Assembly (NCBI RefSeq): GCF_002831645.1
Contig: NZ_CP025117.1
Coordinates: forward strand, 1,309,514 to 1,373,513
DNA: 64,000 nucleotides
Direction of reading: 5' to 3'
Source: Olleya sp. Bg11-27
GTDB taxonomy: Bacteria > Bacteroidota > Bacteroidia > Flavobacteriales > Flavobacteriaceae
Positions 7,373 to 17,636 of the stretch are shown here, piece after piece; position 1 is the stretch's first letter; each line of letters begins with the position of its first letter. The notes under the pieces are model-generated. The model had not been told where the DNA came from. It did not search any database and saw nothing but the letters and a program-made list of their open reading frames with translations. The translations under genes and the position numbers were made by a program.

Positions 7373-9514
7373 ATGGCAATTTTAAATAAAATTAGACAAA
7401 AAACAGTTGTATTAATATTCGTTATTGCATTAGCGTTATTCGCTTTTATTTTATCAAGCTTATTTAGCAACAAGGATGCACTGTTTTCTAAATCTCCAGA
7501 TGTTGTAGCAACAATCAATGGTCAAGATATTTCTAGAGCAGAATTTTCTAATCTTGTTGAGTTTCAGCAAAGACAATTAGGACCTAATGCAACCACTAGC
7601 CAAGTAATGAATAGTGTTTTTGATACTAAGGTTAGAGAAATTGTTATGGATGGTCAGATTCAAAAATTAGGGATGACTGTAGAGTCAGAACAAATGAGAG
7701 ACCTAATTAGAACCAACTATGCTAACGATCCTACTTTTTTAAATGAAGGTGGTGTGTTTGACGAGTCTAAAGTATTGTTGTTTATTGATAATCTAAAAAG
7801 TTCTTCTGCTGAAGCTTACCAAAACTGGATTTCTGGAGAAAAAACGTTAGCATCAAATGCTTTACAAGCAAACTACTTTAATATGGTTAAAGCTGGAACA
7901 ACTGCAACTTTAGCAGAAGGTCAGTTAGAGCATAAATTAGAAGGAGAGAAAGTGGATATCAAATATGTACAAGTACCTTATAGTACAATCGCTGATAGTA
8001 CAATTAAAGTGTCTACTTCAGAAATTAAAACTTACATCAATAAAAATCCTAAGGCATACGAATCTGATGCTAGTAGAAGTTTTCAATACGTGTTTTTTAA
8101 AGAAGTTGCTTCTTTAGAAGACGAAAATGAGATAAAAGAGGACTTAACGAAATTGTTAAAAAATACTGAAGTGTATAATGATGTTACTAAACAAACAGAA
8201 AATAAATTAGGCTTTTTAAAGACTGATGATGTTGAAGGGTTTGTAAACGGTAATTCTGATGATTTTAAGTTTGTAGATAAATACCAATACAAATCCAGCC
8301 TACCATCTACAATTTCGGATACGATATTTAAATTAGACGCAGGTCAAGTTTATGGACCATATAAAGACGGTAACTATTATAAAGTAACAAAGGTATTAGA
8401 TTATAAGACGTTAGCGGATTCAATCGAATCTAGTCATATCGTTATTCCTTTTGTTGGAACGACAAGAGCTGGTGCAGATGTAACCAGAACTAAAGAAGAA
8501 GCTAAAGCTATGATCGATAGTATCTTTCCTTTAGTTAAAAACAATAAAATTAAATTTGCTGAAGTTGCTAATGAGATCAATTCTGATGGAACTAAAGGTA
8601 AAGATGGTAGTATCGGTTGGACAAGATTAACAACTTATAACCCAGCAGGATTTGATCCTGATTTTGCTAACTTTTTATTTTTTAATGAAACAGGAAGTAT
8701 TGATGTGGTCTTAACTAAATTTGGATACCACATTATTAGAGTTGACGATAAGAAAAATGTTGATACAGCTATTAAAATAGCAACGATTGCAAGAAAAGTA
8801 GAGCCATCATCTAAAACTGAAGATAAGATTTTTGCTGATGCATCTAATTTTGAGTTAGCTATTGCTAAAGGTGATTTTGCGGAAATAGCTAAAAAATCAA
8901 ATTATGATGTGCGTCCTATGACAGCTAAAGAATTAGACGAAAGTATCCCAGGTTTAGGAAATCAACGTCAAATTGTACGTTGGTCTTTTGAGGATGGAAC
9001 TAAAATAGGGGACTATAAGCGTTTTGATAATATACCTGGAGGAATTGTAATTGCACAGTTAACAGCAACACAAGACAAAGGATTAATGAGTGTTGAGGAT
9101 GCTTCAGTAACAGCATTGCCAGCAATAAGAAAAGAAAAGAAAGCAAAATTAATAATGGACAGAGTAAAAGCAACAACTTTAGAGGCGTTTGCTACAGAAG
9201 AAAAACAAACAGTAAAAACGGCGTCTGCTATTAATATGAAAACACCAACAATTGCAGGAGCAGGAAATGAGCCTATGGTTGTCGGTAATGCTTTTGGATT
9301 GGCTGAAGGAGGTACTTCTAAATTAGTAAAAGGAAACACAGGTGTATTTATGGTACAAGTCACTAAAAAGACACCAGCTGTAAAATTAGACAACTATTTA
9401 CCTTTTGCGAACCAAGTTGGTGCTCAAAAATTAAATTCAGTACAAACTAGATTATATAACGCTTTAAAAGAATCTTCAGAGATTGAAGATTATAGAGCTA
9501 AAACAGTACAATAG
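7373..9514 (+). CDS. ppiD: PpiD-like membrane-anchored peptidylprolyl isomerase
   Basis: 713 residues. An N-terminal anchor (TVVLIFVIALALFAFILSS) is followed by a SurA_N-like chaperone region (residues about 40-190), a parvulin domain (residues about 355-465, with SSHIVIPF, SDGTKGKDGSIGW and FGYHIIRVDD) and a long C-terminal region that may hold a degenerate second parvulin-like domain. It helps fold outer membrane and secreted proteins in the periplasm. The length and architecture match the SurA/PpiD fusions usual in Flavobacteriia. It ends the plus-strand run and shares a bidirectional terminator with the convergent GHMP kinase gene. Confidence 0.88.
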   Translation: MAILNKIRQKTVVLIFVIALALFAFILSSLFSNKDALFSKSPDVVATINGQDISRAEFSNLVEFQQRQLGPNATTSQVMNSVFDTKVREIVMDGQIQKLGMTVESEQMRDLIRTNYANDPTFLNEGGVFDESKVLLFIDNLKSSSAEAYQNWISGEKTLASNALQANYFNMVKAGTTATLAEGQLEHKLEGEKVDIKYVQVPYSTIADSTIKVSTSEIKTYINKNPKAYESDASRSFQYVFFKEVASLEDENEIKEDLTKLLKNTEVYNDVTKQTENKLGFLKTDDVEGFVNGNSDDFKFVDKYQYKSSLPSTISDTIFKLDAGQVYGPYKDGNYYKVTKVLDYKTLADSIESSHIVIPFVGTTRAGADVTRTKEEAKAMIDSIFPLVKNNKIKFAEVANEINSDGTKGKDGSIGWTRLTTYNPAGFDPDFANFLFFNETGSIDVVLTKFGYHIIRVDDKKNVDTAIKIATIARKVEPSSKTEDKIFADASNFELAIAKGDFAEIAKKSNYDVRPMTAKELDESIPGLGNQRQIVRWSFEDGTKIGDYKRFDNIPGGIVIAQLTATQDKGLMSVEDASVTALPAIRKEKKAKLIMDRVKATTLEAFATEEKQTVKTASAINMKTPTIAGAGNEPMVVGNAFGLAEGGTSKLVKGNTGVFMVQVTKKTPAVKLDNYLPFANQVGAQKLNSVQTRLYNALKESSEIEDYRAKTVQ

Positions 9515-9534
9515 TAGACGTCAAGTCTTAAACT

Positions 9535-9569
9535 AAAAAAAGCCTTTTCAATTTGAAAAGGCTTTTTTT
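9535..9569. terminator. Bidirectional terminator between ppiD and the GHMP kinase gene
   Basis: AGCCTTTTCAA (9541-9551) pairs with TTGAAAAGGCT (9553-9563), flanked by an A run on the left and a T run on the right, so it serves both convergent genes. Confidence 0.9.
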
Positions 9570-9598
9570 ATGCATTGTAATCAACGTTTTTTCTTGGT

Positions 9599-10504
9599 CT
9601 ATAAAACCATGTCTTTATATTCTAAAATGGTATGATAATCTTTCGCTTTGAAATAGTCTGTGGGATTGGTTGTAGAAGCTACTAAAATAAAATCACCTCC
9701 CCATGCGCCTAAGCTTTTGATACTCCCATTAAAGTCGCTAAAAAGAGTCTCTTTTACTGGTTTTTGGTTTGTAACTTGAGCAATAAGTGTTTCGTGTTGT
9801 GCTATAAGTTGCTGAAACGCTGTAATTGATTTACAAGTAGTAAAAGCAATTGTTAGTTGATTGATTGCTGTAATAGTTTCGGTTAAATTATGTCTGTTAG
9901 ATTTATAGTGCGCAATCCCTTCACGACTATTTTGTTTTTTATTTAAATGAACAAAATAAAGTTGATCAGAAAATATAGGTTTGAAATCTATTAGTTCTGT
10001 TTTAGGTAATGTATTGTTTAAGGAATAGATTAAAGCTGAGTCTTCTTGAGCGCAAGCAATATCGTAACCACTGCCCCCAAAAGAACGTGCTAATAGGGTA
10101 TACGGATCTACTTTTGCCCATGTAGCCAGGTTGTTAATCAAAGTAGACGATGTGCCTAGACCCCAGTTTTGAGGAAACTCCAAAGTTGTCGTTATTTTAA
10201 AGCCTTCTTGTTTTGTTAAAAACTCTGGATTTAATTGTTGGGCAGCCTTTAAAACTTGAATGAGTCGGTTGGAAATGGCATTACCAGTGTCCTTTGAATT
10301 AGTAATAGCTGTAATAGTAATTGTATCGGTGTACCAAATATTGTTTTGGTTATCAAAACTAGTCCATATAATATTTTGGCCTTTAATAGGTTCAATAGTA
10401 AGGTGCTGCCCGAAAACAGTAGGAATAGCTAATGCCTTTGCACCATCTAAAACAACATATTCAGCCGTAAGTAATAATTTTCCGTGACTATAAAAGTTTT
10501 GCAT
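9599..10504 (-). CDS. GYDIA-family GHMP kinase (mevalonate pathway)
   Basis: 301 residues of the GHMP kinase fold. The N terminus is FYSHGKLLLTAEYVVLDG, the phosphate loop is GLGTSSTL, the family-defining motif is GYDIACAQ, and the C-terminal glycine-rich motif is AWGGDFILV. GYDIA proteins replace or accompany mevalonate or phosphomevalonate kinase in Bacteroidota. Its ATG lies in the stop of the HMG-CoA reductase gene (TAATG on the minus strand), which shows translational coupling and supports a mevalonate-pathway role. Which intermediate it phosphorylates cannot be read from the sequence. Confidence 0.85.
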   Translation of the reverse strand: MQNFYSHGKLLLTAEYVVLDGAKALAIPTVFGQHLTIEPIKGQNIIWTSFDNQNNIWYTDTITITAITNSKDTGNAISNRLIQVLKAAQQLNPEFLTKQEGFKITTTLEFPQNWGLGTSSTLINNLATWAKVDPYTLLARSFGGSGYDIACAQEDSALIYSLNNTLPKTELIDFKPIFSDQLYFVHLNKKQNSREGIAHYKSNRHNLTETITAINQLTIAFTTCKSITAFQQLIAQHETLIAQVTNQKPVKETLFSDFNGSIKSLGAWGGDFILVASTTNPTDYFKAKDYHTILEYKDMVL

Positions 10505-11802
10505 TAGTGTCTTATATTTTCAATAGCGTCGACGACTGCACTATGGGTGACTACATTTGTTTTAAAGTGATGTACTATTTTGATTTTTTCTTCAGCAGTA
10601 GCTTCAAATTGATTTAAGATATTCATTAAATGCATTTTCATGTGCCCTTCTTGTATTCCAGTAGTCGTTAAACTACGTAAGGCAGCAAAGTTCTGCGCTA
10701 AACCTGCAACAGCAACAATTTGCATAAGTTGTTTGGCATTTGGTTTATCTAAAATCTCTAAAGCTAATTTAACTAAAGGATGTAGATTTGTTAAGCCTCC
10801 AACAGTACCTAATGCTAAAGGCACTTCCATCCAAAAGGTAAATATGCCATTATCTATTTTAGCATGCGTTAAACTACTGTATGTCCCGTCTTTTGCCGCG
10901 TAGGCATGTACACCAGCTTCCACAGCTCTAAAGTCGTTACCTGTAGCCAAGACCACAGCGTCAATACCGTTCATTATTCCTTTGTTATGGGTGACGGCTC
11001 TATAAGGTTCAATTTCTGCAATGTTAACGGCTTGTATAAATTTTTCAGCAAATGCATTTGGGTCAATATCTTTTTCTGCTAAATCTTCAACTTTGCAACT
11101 AACTTCTGCTCTGACTATACACTCTGGGACGTAATTAGATAAAATACTCATAATTACATTGACAGGTTGTGGTAAAACCTTTTCAGCTTCAGCTTTAAAT
11201 GTTTTTGCAAATTGCTCTAAACACGAATTTATAAAATTGGCGCCCATAGCATCCAAAGTTTCAAAAGTGGCGTGTAATTGGTAGTAGTGCTCTAAGTCGT
11301 TAGTCTTGTTTTTTAATTCAATATTTGATATCCCACCACCACGTTTGTCCATGTTTTTGGTTATGGGTTTAGCATCGTCTATTAATTGTGGTTTTATTAA
11401 ATTAAAATAGTCTTCTAAAGCTTTAAAAGATCCAGAATATGTAAAATGAACTTGACCAATTTTTGTCGTTGATAATACAGTTGTTTTAAAACCGCCACGG
11501 GTTTGCCAATATTTGGCAGCTTTACTGGCTGCAGCAACTACAGAACTTTCTTCAGTAGTCATTGGGATGGTGTAAATCTTATCGTTTATGACAAAATTAG
11601 GGGCAACACCCAGGGGTAAATAGTAATTAGTGACAGTGTTTTCTATAAACTCGTCATGTAATTGTTGCAGTTTTTGGTCACTATTCCAATACTGTTTTAG
11701 AATCTTTTCTGCAGCATCCTGATTTGGTAAATGGTTTGTGATTAACCAATTTATTTTTTCAGTTTTAGATAATTTTGAAAACCCGGAAACTAATTTACTC
11801 AT
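10504..11802 (-). CDS. Hydroxymethylglutaryl-CoA reductase, class II type
   Basis: The open frame runs to 11823, but family alignment favours the Met at 11802 (MSKLVSGFSKLSKTEKI), giving 432 residues. Class II features are visible: MNGIDAVVLATGNDFRAVEA, the LGTVGG glycine motif, LAQNFAALRSLTT and a C-terminal His-containing flap region (GIQEGHMKMH). Class II enzymes were first described as degradative, but in Bacteroidota they serve mevalonate synthesis for isoprenoids. The one-base overlap with the GHMP kinase gene makes the pair a two-gene operon. The start faces the divergent dipeptidyl peptidase gene. Confidence 0.92.
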   Translation of the reverse strand: MSKLVSGFSKLSKTEKINWLITNHLPNQDAAEKILKQYWNSDQKLQQLHDEFIENTVTNYYLPLGVAPNFVINDKIYTIPMTTEESSVVAAASKAAKYWQTRGGFKTTVLSTTKIGQVHFTYSGSFKALEDYFNLIKPQLIDDAKPITKNMDKRGGGISNIELKNKTNDLEHYYQLHATFETLDAMGANFINSCLEQFAKTFKAEAEKVLPQPVNVIMSILSNYVPECIVRAEVSCKVEDLAEKDIDPNAFAEKFIQAVNIAEIEPYRAVTHNKGIMNGIDAVVLATGNDFRAVEAGVHAYAAKDGTYSSLTHAKIDNGIFTFWMEVPLALGTVGGLTNLHPLVKLALEILDKPNAKQLMQIVAVAGLAQNFAALRSLTTTGIQEGHMKMHLMNILNQFEATAEEKIKIVHHFKTNVVTHSAVVDAIENIRH

Positions 11803-11949
11803 GCTATTCAATTTGAAATACAAAGATACTATTTACACTTTCATTTTTTGCTTAACAAGTTAAGATTGCTGATTTATGTGTTAATGTTTACGTTTTTTTG
11901 AGTAATTTTTAGTAAACTTGATCTCTTATTATTAAATAACAAATATTAA

Positions 11950-14136
11950 ATGAAGATCTTAAGAATTCTTTCACTATTCTGTTTATTAACAACTTCTTTT
12001 TTAACTGCTCAGAATAAGCAAATTACCCTTGACGATATATGGAGCGGTACCTTTAGAACGGAAGGTTTAGACGTGCTTCACTCCATGAATAATGGACAAC
12101 AATATTCTGTTTTAAATTTTGATAGAACATTAGGGGGGACAACAATCGATATTTATGATTATAAGACGTTAGCAAAAGTTAATACGTTAGTTAGTTCTGC
12201 AGATATTGAAGCTATTAAATACTTTACAGATTACACATTTAGTGCTGATGAAAGTCAAGTGTTATTGGCTACAGAGGAAGAATCTATTTTTAGACGATCG
12301 TCTTTAGGTATTTATTATGTGTATAACACAAAAACAAAACAAGCCACTTTGGTGTCTGAAGACAAAATACAGGAGCCTACATTTTCTCCTGATGGAACTA
12401 AAATTGCTTTTGGTTTAAATAATAACCTGTACGTTAAGGATTTATTATCAGGAAAAACGACACAATTTACTTTTGATGGCGTTAAAAATAAAGTGATTAA
12501 CGGTATTACAGATTGGGTGTATGAAGAAGAGTTTGCCTTTGTTCGTGCTTTTGATTGGAATGCAAGGAGTAACAAAATAGCTTTTATAAGATTTGATGAA
12601 ACTGATGTTCCTGAATTTTCTATGGATGTCTATGGCAAAGAGCTATATCAAACACAAACAGTTTTTAAGTATCCTAAAGCAGGAGAGAATAACGCTAAAG
12701 TCTCATTGCATGTATTTGATTTAGAATCGAATAAATTAAGCGAAGTTATAGTCGATAAATCTTATGACGATTTTTATATTCCTAGAATCAAATGGACTAA
12801 CGATGCAGATGTGTTAAGTGCACAATTTATGAATCGCCATCAAAATGAACTTGATTTATGGATGATTAATACCAAAAAAAATAAAACAACGTTGGCTGTC
12901 GCCGAAACGGACAACGCTTACGTAGACGTCACAGATAATTTAACGTTTTTAGAGGATGATAGTTTTATTTGGACTAGCGAGAAAGATGGGTATAACCATA
13001 TTTATCACTACGGTAAAAAAGGAAAATTAATTAATCAAGTTACAAAAGGGAATTGGGAAGTCACTAGTTATTATGGTTATGATGCTAAGTCGGATCAAGT
13101 GTTTTATCAATCTGTAGAAAACGGTAGTATTAATAGAGATGTGTATTCTATAAAACTTAAGGGAACGCAAAAAAGACGATTGTCTAAAAACGAAGGCACT
13201 AATTCTGCTGATTTTAGTGCAGATTTCACCTATTTTATTAACACATTTTCAAGTGCGACGACACCTTATTTGTACACTTTAAACGATGCTAAATCAGGAA
13301 CGGTTATAAAATCTATAAAAGATAATAGCGATTTAAAAGCACTTGTTGCTAATTATACAGTATCTAAAAAAGAGTTTACTACAATTAAAGTAAATGGAAA
13401 CGATTTAAATATGTGGGTTATAAAGCCAGCTAATTTTGATGCTAACAAGCAATATCCATTGTTTATGTATCAGTATTCTGGTCCTGGCTCACAGCAAGTG
13501 GCTAATAAATGGAATAGTGCTAATGATTATTGGTACCAAATGTTAGCGCAACAAGGTTATATTGTCGCTTGTGTTGATGGTCGTGGAACAGGGTTTAAAG
13601 GCGCGGACTTTAAAAAAGTAACACAAAAAGAACTTGGTAAATACGAAATAGAAGATCAAATAGAAGCTGCAAAAGTATTGGGAGCAAAGTCATATATAGA
13701 TTCTAGTAGAATTGGAATTTGGGGTTGGTCTTATGGCGGTTTTATGTCAAGTAATGCCTTGTTTAAAGGTAATGACGTTTTTAAAATGGCAATTGCTGTT
13801 GCGCCTGTTACCAGTTGGAGATTTTATGATTCTATTTATACAGAACGTTACATGACTACACCGCAAGAAAATGCAAGTGGTTATGATGATAATTCTCCAA
13901 TTAACCATGTTGATAAATTAAAAGGAGACTTTTTATTAATTCATGGAACAGGAGATGATAATGTACATGTTCAAAACACCATGCGTATGGTTGAAGCTTT
14001 AATACAAGCTAATAAGCAATTTGAATGGATGATTTATCCAGATAAAAATCATGGAATTTACGGTGGTAATACAAGATTACACTTGTATACAAAAATGACG
14101 AATTTTATTAATCGTACCTTAGGAGACAAACTTTAA
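11950..14136 (+). CDS. Dipeptidyl peptidase IV (S9 family serine peptidase)
   Basis: 728 residues with a signal peptide (ILSLFCLLTTSFLTAQ). An eight-bladed beta-propeller covers roughly residues 40-480, including ITDWVYEEEF with the Glu pair that binds the substrate N terminus. The alpha/beta hydrolase domain carries Ser594 in GWSYGG, Asp669 or 670 in GTGDDNVH and His701 in DKNHGIYGG. It releases N-terminal dipeptides, preferably Xaa-Pro, in the periplasm. Two peptide transporters follow within 1.7 kb on the same strand, which fits uptake of its products. The catalytic triad is intact. Confidence 0.93.
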   Translation: MKILRILSLFCLLTTSFLTAQNKQITLDDIWSGTFRTEGLDVLHSMNNGQQYSVLNFDRTLGGTTIDIYDYKTLAKVNTLVSSADIEAIKYFTDYTFSADESQVLLATEEESIFRRSSLGIYYVYNTKTKQATLVSEDKIQEPTFSPDGTKIAFGLNNNLYVKDLLSGKTTQFTFDGVKNKVINGITDWVYEEEFAFVRAFDWNARSNKIAFIRFDETDVPEFSMDVYGKELYQTQTVFKYPKAGENNAKVSLHVFDLESNKLSEVIVDKSYDDFYIPRIKWTNDADVLSAQFMNRHQNELDLWMINTKKNKTTLAVAETDNAYVDVTDNLTFLEDDSFIWTSEKDGYNHIYHYGKKGKLINQVTKGNWEVTSYYGYDAKSDQVFYQSVENGSINRDVYSIKLKGTQKRRLSKNEGTNSADFSADFTYFINTFSSATTPYLYTLNDAKSGTVIKSIKDNSDLKALVANYTVSKKEFTTIKVNGNDLNMWVIKPANFDANKQYPLFMYQYSGPGSQQVANKWNSANDYWYQMLAQQGYIVACVDGRGTGFKGADFKKVTQKELGKYEIEDQIEAAKVLGAKSYIDSSRIGIWGWSYGGFMSSNALFKGNDVFKMAIAVAPVTSWRFYDSIYTERYMTTPQENASGYDDNSPINHVDKLKGDFLLIHGTGDDNVHVQNTMRMVEALIQANKQFEWMIYPDKNHGIYGGNTRLHLYTKMTNFINRTLGDKL

Positions 14137-14169
14137 AATAAAACTAACTAACTTAAATAATTAATTAAT

Positions 14170-15723
14170 ATGTCAAGTAAAGCTTTACAACCACATCAAA
14201 AAGAACTGTTTGGACAACCAATTGGTCTTTATATTTTGTTTTTAACTGAAATGTGGGAACGTTTTTCATATTATGGAATGCGTGCACTTTTAGTACTTTA
14301 TATGACAACAGCGACTATTGGAGATGATAGAGGTGCCGGTTTAGGTTGGACAAGTCAAGAAGCTTTAGCACTTTATGGCTGGTATACTATGTTGGTATAT
14401 GTTATGTCTATTCCAGGAGGGATGATTGCGGATAAGTTGATAGGTCAGAAAAAAGCGGTCTTACTTGGGGCTATTGTCTTGTGCTTAGGTCACGCAGTGT
14501 TGGTGTTAACCGATATTTGGGCATTTTACACAGGTTTAGGTCTGGTTATTTTAGGTGTTGGTTTATTAAAACCAAACATATCTACCATGGTAGGTGGATT
14601 ATATAAAGAAGGAGATATTAGAAGAGATAAAGGGTTTAGTATATTTTATATTGGTATTAACTTAGGGTCATTATTGGCAACTATGGTTGTTGGTGGTGTT
14701 GTCGCTAAATGGGGATGGCATGCAGGTTTTGGATTAGCTGGAATTGTAATGGTTTTAGGTTTGATAAATTATGTATACGGTCAAAAGTATTTAAAGGAAG
14801 TTGGTAATTTTGTACCTAGTACTGGTGATACAAATGAAGTATCTTATGGTCAGTTGTATTCTAAATTATTTAGTTCTCCTAAACAATTAACAATCGTTGG
14901 TCTATTAGTTGCTGCATCACTATATGGTTGGTATACTTTAGAATGGGGCTTTGGTTTATTATTTATCTTTTTAACTGCTATTACAGCGTTATTAATGATG
15001 ATTTATAAAGAACTAGATAGTCAAGTTTTTAAAGATCGTTTCTTAGTCTTATTACTATCTTTTATTATGGTAATTATTTTCTGGGGTGCTTTTGAGCAAG
15101 CTGGAGGATTAATGAACTTGTATACAGATACTAATACCGATAGGGTGCTATTTGGGTGGGAAATTCCGACAGTAATGTTTCAAAGTTTAAATGCAGGATT
15201 TATTATTTTGTTCGCAACGTTGGTAGCAGGTATTTGGGCAAATCGCAAATTAAAAGGTAAGGAAGCATCATCATTATTTAAAATGGCTCTGGGTATTATT
15301 ATAATGGGGTTTGGATTTTTATTTATGGTATTCGCAGCAATGGAATTTGAGAAATCAGGAACGTCTAGTATGATCTGGTTGGTATTAGCTTATTTTTTCC
15401 ATACTATAGGAGAGTTATGTATATCTCCAGTGGCATTATCTTTTATTACTAAATTGGCACCAGTAAAATATGCGTCTTTAATGATGGGGGTGTATTTTGC
15501 GGCTACAGGATTAGGAAATAAAGTTGCGGGTATAGTGGGAGAATCGGCTAGTGAGTATGGTGAGCTAGCAATCTTTTCGGGTATAGTGATCTTTACAGTA
15601 ATTATTGGTTTATTATTTATAGCAATGTTAAAACCATTAAAGAGATTAACGCATGGTGCTGAAGAAAGCGAAAGAATATTAAATAAAGAAGAAGCTGAAG
15701 GATTTGAATTAGCAGACAATTAG
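14170..15723 (+). CDS. Proton-dependent oligopeptide transporter (POT/PTR2 family), copy 1
   Basis: 517 residues with about 14 hydrophobic helices. The POT signature EMWERFSYYGMRALLVLYM (ExxER motif for proton coupling) is at residues 26-44. The second PTR2 motif is around FSIFYIGINLGSLLA, and the C-terminal GELCISPVALSF is also typical. It imports di- and tripeptides with protons across the inner membrane. It starts 33 bases after the dipeptidyl peptidase gene, so co-transcription is likely. It is followed by a terminator and a second, clearly diverged paralogue. Confidence 0.93.
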   Translation: MSSKALQPHQKELFGQPIGLYILFLTEMWERFSYYGMRALLVLYMTTATIGDDRGAGLGWTSQEALALYGWYTMLVYVMSIPGGMIADKLIGQKKAVLLGAIVLCLGHAVLVLTDIWAFYTGLGLVILGVGLLKPNISTMVGGLYKEGDIRRDKGFSIFYIGINLGSLLATMVVGGVVAKWGWHAGFGLAGIVMVLGLINYVYGQKYLKEVGNFVPSTGDTNEVSYGQLYSKLFSSPKQLTIVGLLVAASLYGWYTLEWGFGLLFIFLTAITALLMMIYKELDSQVFKDRFLVLLLSFIMVIIFWGAFEQAGGLMNLYTDTNTDRVLFGWEIPTVMFQSLNAGFIILFATLVAGIWANRKLKGKEASSLFKMALGIIIMGFGFLFMVFAAMEFEKSGTSSMIWLVLAYFFHTIGELCISPVALSFITKLAPVKYASLMMGVYFAATGLGNKVAGIVGESASEYGELAIFSGIVIFTVIIGLLFIAMLKPLKRLTHGAEESERILNKEEAEGFELADN

Positions 15724-15736
15724 AATCAAATATATA

Positions 15737-15778
15737 AAAACCTCACAAATTTTAATTTGTGGGGTTTTCTTTTTTTTA
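15737..15778 (+). terminator. Terminator after the first POT gene
   Basis: AAAACCTCACAAAT (15737-15750) pairs with ATTTGTGGGGTTTT (15755-15768) with one G-U pair, followed by a run of T. It separates the two transporter genes into two transcripts, or attenuates read-through. Confidence 0.8.
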
Positions 15779-15795
15779 ACTAACTAAATTTAATC

Positions 15796-17580
15796 ATGAA
15801 TACAGATATTGAAAATCTATTTAAAGACAAAGTTATAGGGCATCCAGCTGGATTATTTATAATATTTTTTACTGAAATGTGGGAGCGTTTTTCATTCTAT
15901 GGAATGCGTATTCTATTAGTATTGTTTTTAACAGCACCCATTGTTAGTGATAACCCGGGTTGGGAGTGGCCTAGAGAACATGCATTATCATTAATAGGTA
16001 CTTACGGAGCATTACTTTATTTAACACCAATACTTGGTGGTTGGATTGCAGATAAGTTTACAGGATATAAATGGGCTGTAATAATAGGCTGTTTTATTAT
16101 GATGTTAGGGCATTTGTCTATGGTGTTTGAAACACCAGCATCATTATATATAGGTTTAGGACTTTTAATTGTTGGAACAGGTTTTTTTAAGCCTAACATG
16201 ACTTCTATGATTTCTGAAATGTATAAAGGAAAGGAATCTAAAAAAGATGGCGCTTACACTATTTATTATATGGGTGTAAACGCAGGTGCATTTTTTGGAA
16301 TGATGCTATGTGGTTATTTAGCTGAGAATGAAGGTTGGCGTTATGGTTTTGGATTAGCTGGTATTTTTATGCTATTTGGTTTAATTCAATTTTGGATGGC
16401 TAAAGACTTTTTTGGTTCTATAGGGGAAAAACCATCTAATGTTCATGAAGTAGAATTACCACAAAATATTAATGAAGAAAGTGTTTTAATTGATACAACT
16501 ACTTTAGAAGAAGAAAAATTAAACCCATTTACATTTTTAGATAAGGTTTTAATTATTTTGTCTGCTATTGGTGGTTTGTTATATCTTATTAATGACCCAT
16601 TAGAAAAAATATCTGGTATAGATTTAGTGCCTTTTTCCATTGGGAGATTTACGGGGTCTGAAGTTCTTATTTTAGGGTCGTTAGCGATGTTTTTATATTT
16701 GATTACAACAAGGATTTCTAGATATACTAAGATTGTTAGAGATAGAATAATTGCCGTATCGATTTTTGGAGTGTTTACTGTATTTTTCTTTGCAGCGTTT
16801 GAGCAATCTTTAGGGTCTATGACAATTTTTGCTAGAGATTATACATCTAGAGCGCTTTCAGGGAGTTCAGCTATGATTTTTAAGATTGTGGATTTGATTT
16901 TAACCGTTGGGCCATTAGCGATAATTTCATGGGTTTTATATTTATTATTCAAGAAAACGTATACTAAAATTGCAGTTTCAAACATTGTACTAGCATTGTC
17001 ATTTGTCCTTCTATGGGTAATTGTTATTTATAAAATTGATAACGAATTTAGTAAAGAAGGAACAGAAGTGCCAGCAACTTGGTTTGGTATTCTAAATTCA
17101 TTTTTTATCATAACATTGGCCCCCTTTTTCTCTAAATGGTGGGAGAGTAAATATAACCCTAGTGCTGCTATGAAGTTTGGTGTAGGTTTGGTATTATTAG
17201 GATTAGGTTTTGGAGTGCTTGTAATTGGTACTTTGGGAATTGATCAAGGAGCAAAAACAGCTTCTGTAAGTATGATCTTTTTAATATTAGCGTATTTGTT
17301 ACATACTATGGGAGAGTTATGTATTTCTCCAATTGGTTTATCTTATTTAAGTAAATTAGTTCCTGGGCGTATGATTGGTTTTATGTTTGGTATTTGGTAT
17401 TTAGCAATTGCTATTGGTCAAAAAGCTGCAGGAAACATGGGGGGAATGATTGATAAAATTTCGGAAGAACATTCTTTAAGTACTTTCTTTTTAATTTTTA
17501 CAATTGTACCAATTGTTGTTGGTATCATATCGGCTGCTTTAAACCCATTACTTAAAAAATTAATGCACGGTGTTAGATAA
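15796..17580 (+). CDS. Proton-dependent oligopeptide transporter (POT/PTR2 family), copy 2
   Basis: 594 residues, about 75 longer than its neighbour because of a larger central loop (residues about 210-255, NVHEVELPQ to LNPFTFLDK) and an extra helix pair. The ExxER signature EMWERFSFYGMRILLVL is at residues 28-44, with a second motif YTIYYMGVNAGAFFG. The C-terminal GELCISPIGLSYL is shared with the first copy. Sequence differences along the full length show an old paralogue, probably with a different peptide preference. It lies downstream of a terminator, so it may have its own promoter. Confidence 0.92.
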   Translation: MNTDIENLFKDKVIGHPAGLFIIFFTEMWERFSFYGMRILLVLFLTAPIVSDNPGWEWPREHALSLIGTYGALLYLTPILGGWIADKFTGYKWAVIIGCFIMMLGHLSMVFETPASLYIGLGLLIVGTGFFKPNMTSMISEMYKGKESKKDGAYTIYYMGVNAGAFFGMMLCGYLAENEGWRYGFGLAGIFMLFGLIQFWMAKDFFGSIGEKPSNVHEVELPQNINEESVLIDTTTLEEEKLNPFTFLDKVLIILSAIGGLLYLINDPLEKISGIDLVPFSIGRFTGSEVLILGSLAMFLYLITTRISRYTKIVRDRIIAVSIFGVFTVFFFAAFEQSLGSMTIFARDYTSRALSGSSAMIFKIVDLILTVGPLAIISWVLYLLFKKTYTKIAVSNIVLALSFVLLWVIVIYKIDNEFSKEGTEVPATWFGILNSFFIITLAPFFSKWWESKYNPSAAMKFGVGLVLLGLGFGVLVIGTLGIDQGAKTASVSMIFLILAYLLHTMGELCISPIGLSYLSKLVPGRMIGFMFGIWYLAIAIGQKAAGNMGGMIDKISEEHSLSTFFLIFTIVPIVVGIISAALNPLLKKLMHGVR

Positions 17581-17602
17581 AACAGCGTATTTATTATAAA
17601 TA

Positions 17603-17636
17603 AAACGCCTCATATTTGGGGCGTTTCTTTTTTTTG
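17603..17636 (+). terminator. Terminator after the second POT gene
   Basis: AAACGCCT (17603-17610) pairs with GGGCGTTT (17619-17626) allowing a G-U pair, followed by CTTTTTTTTT. Confidence 0.8.
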
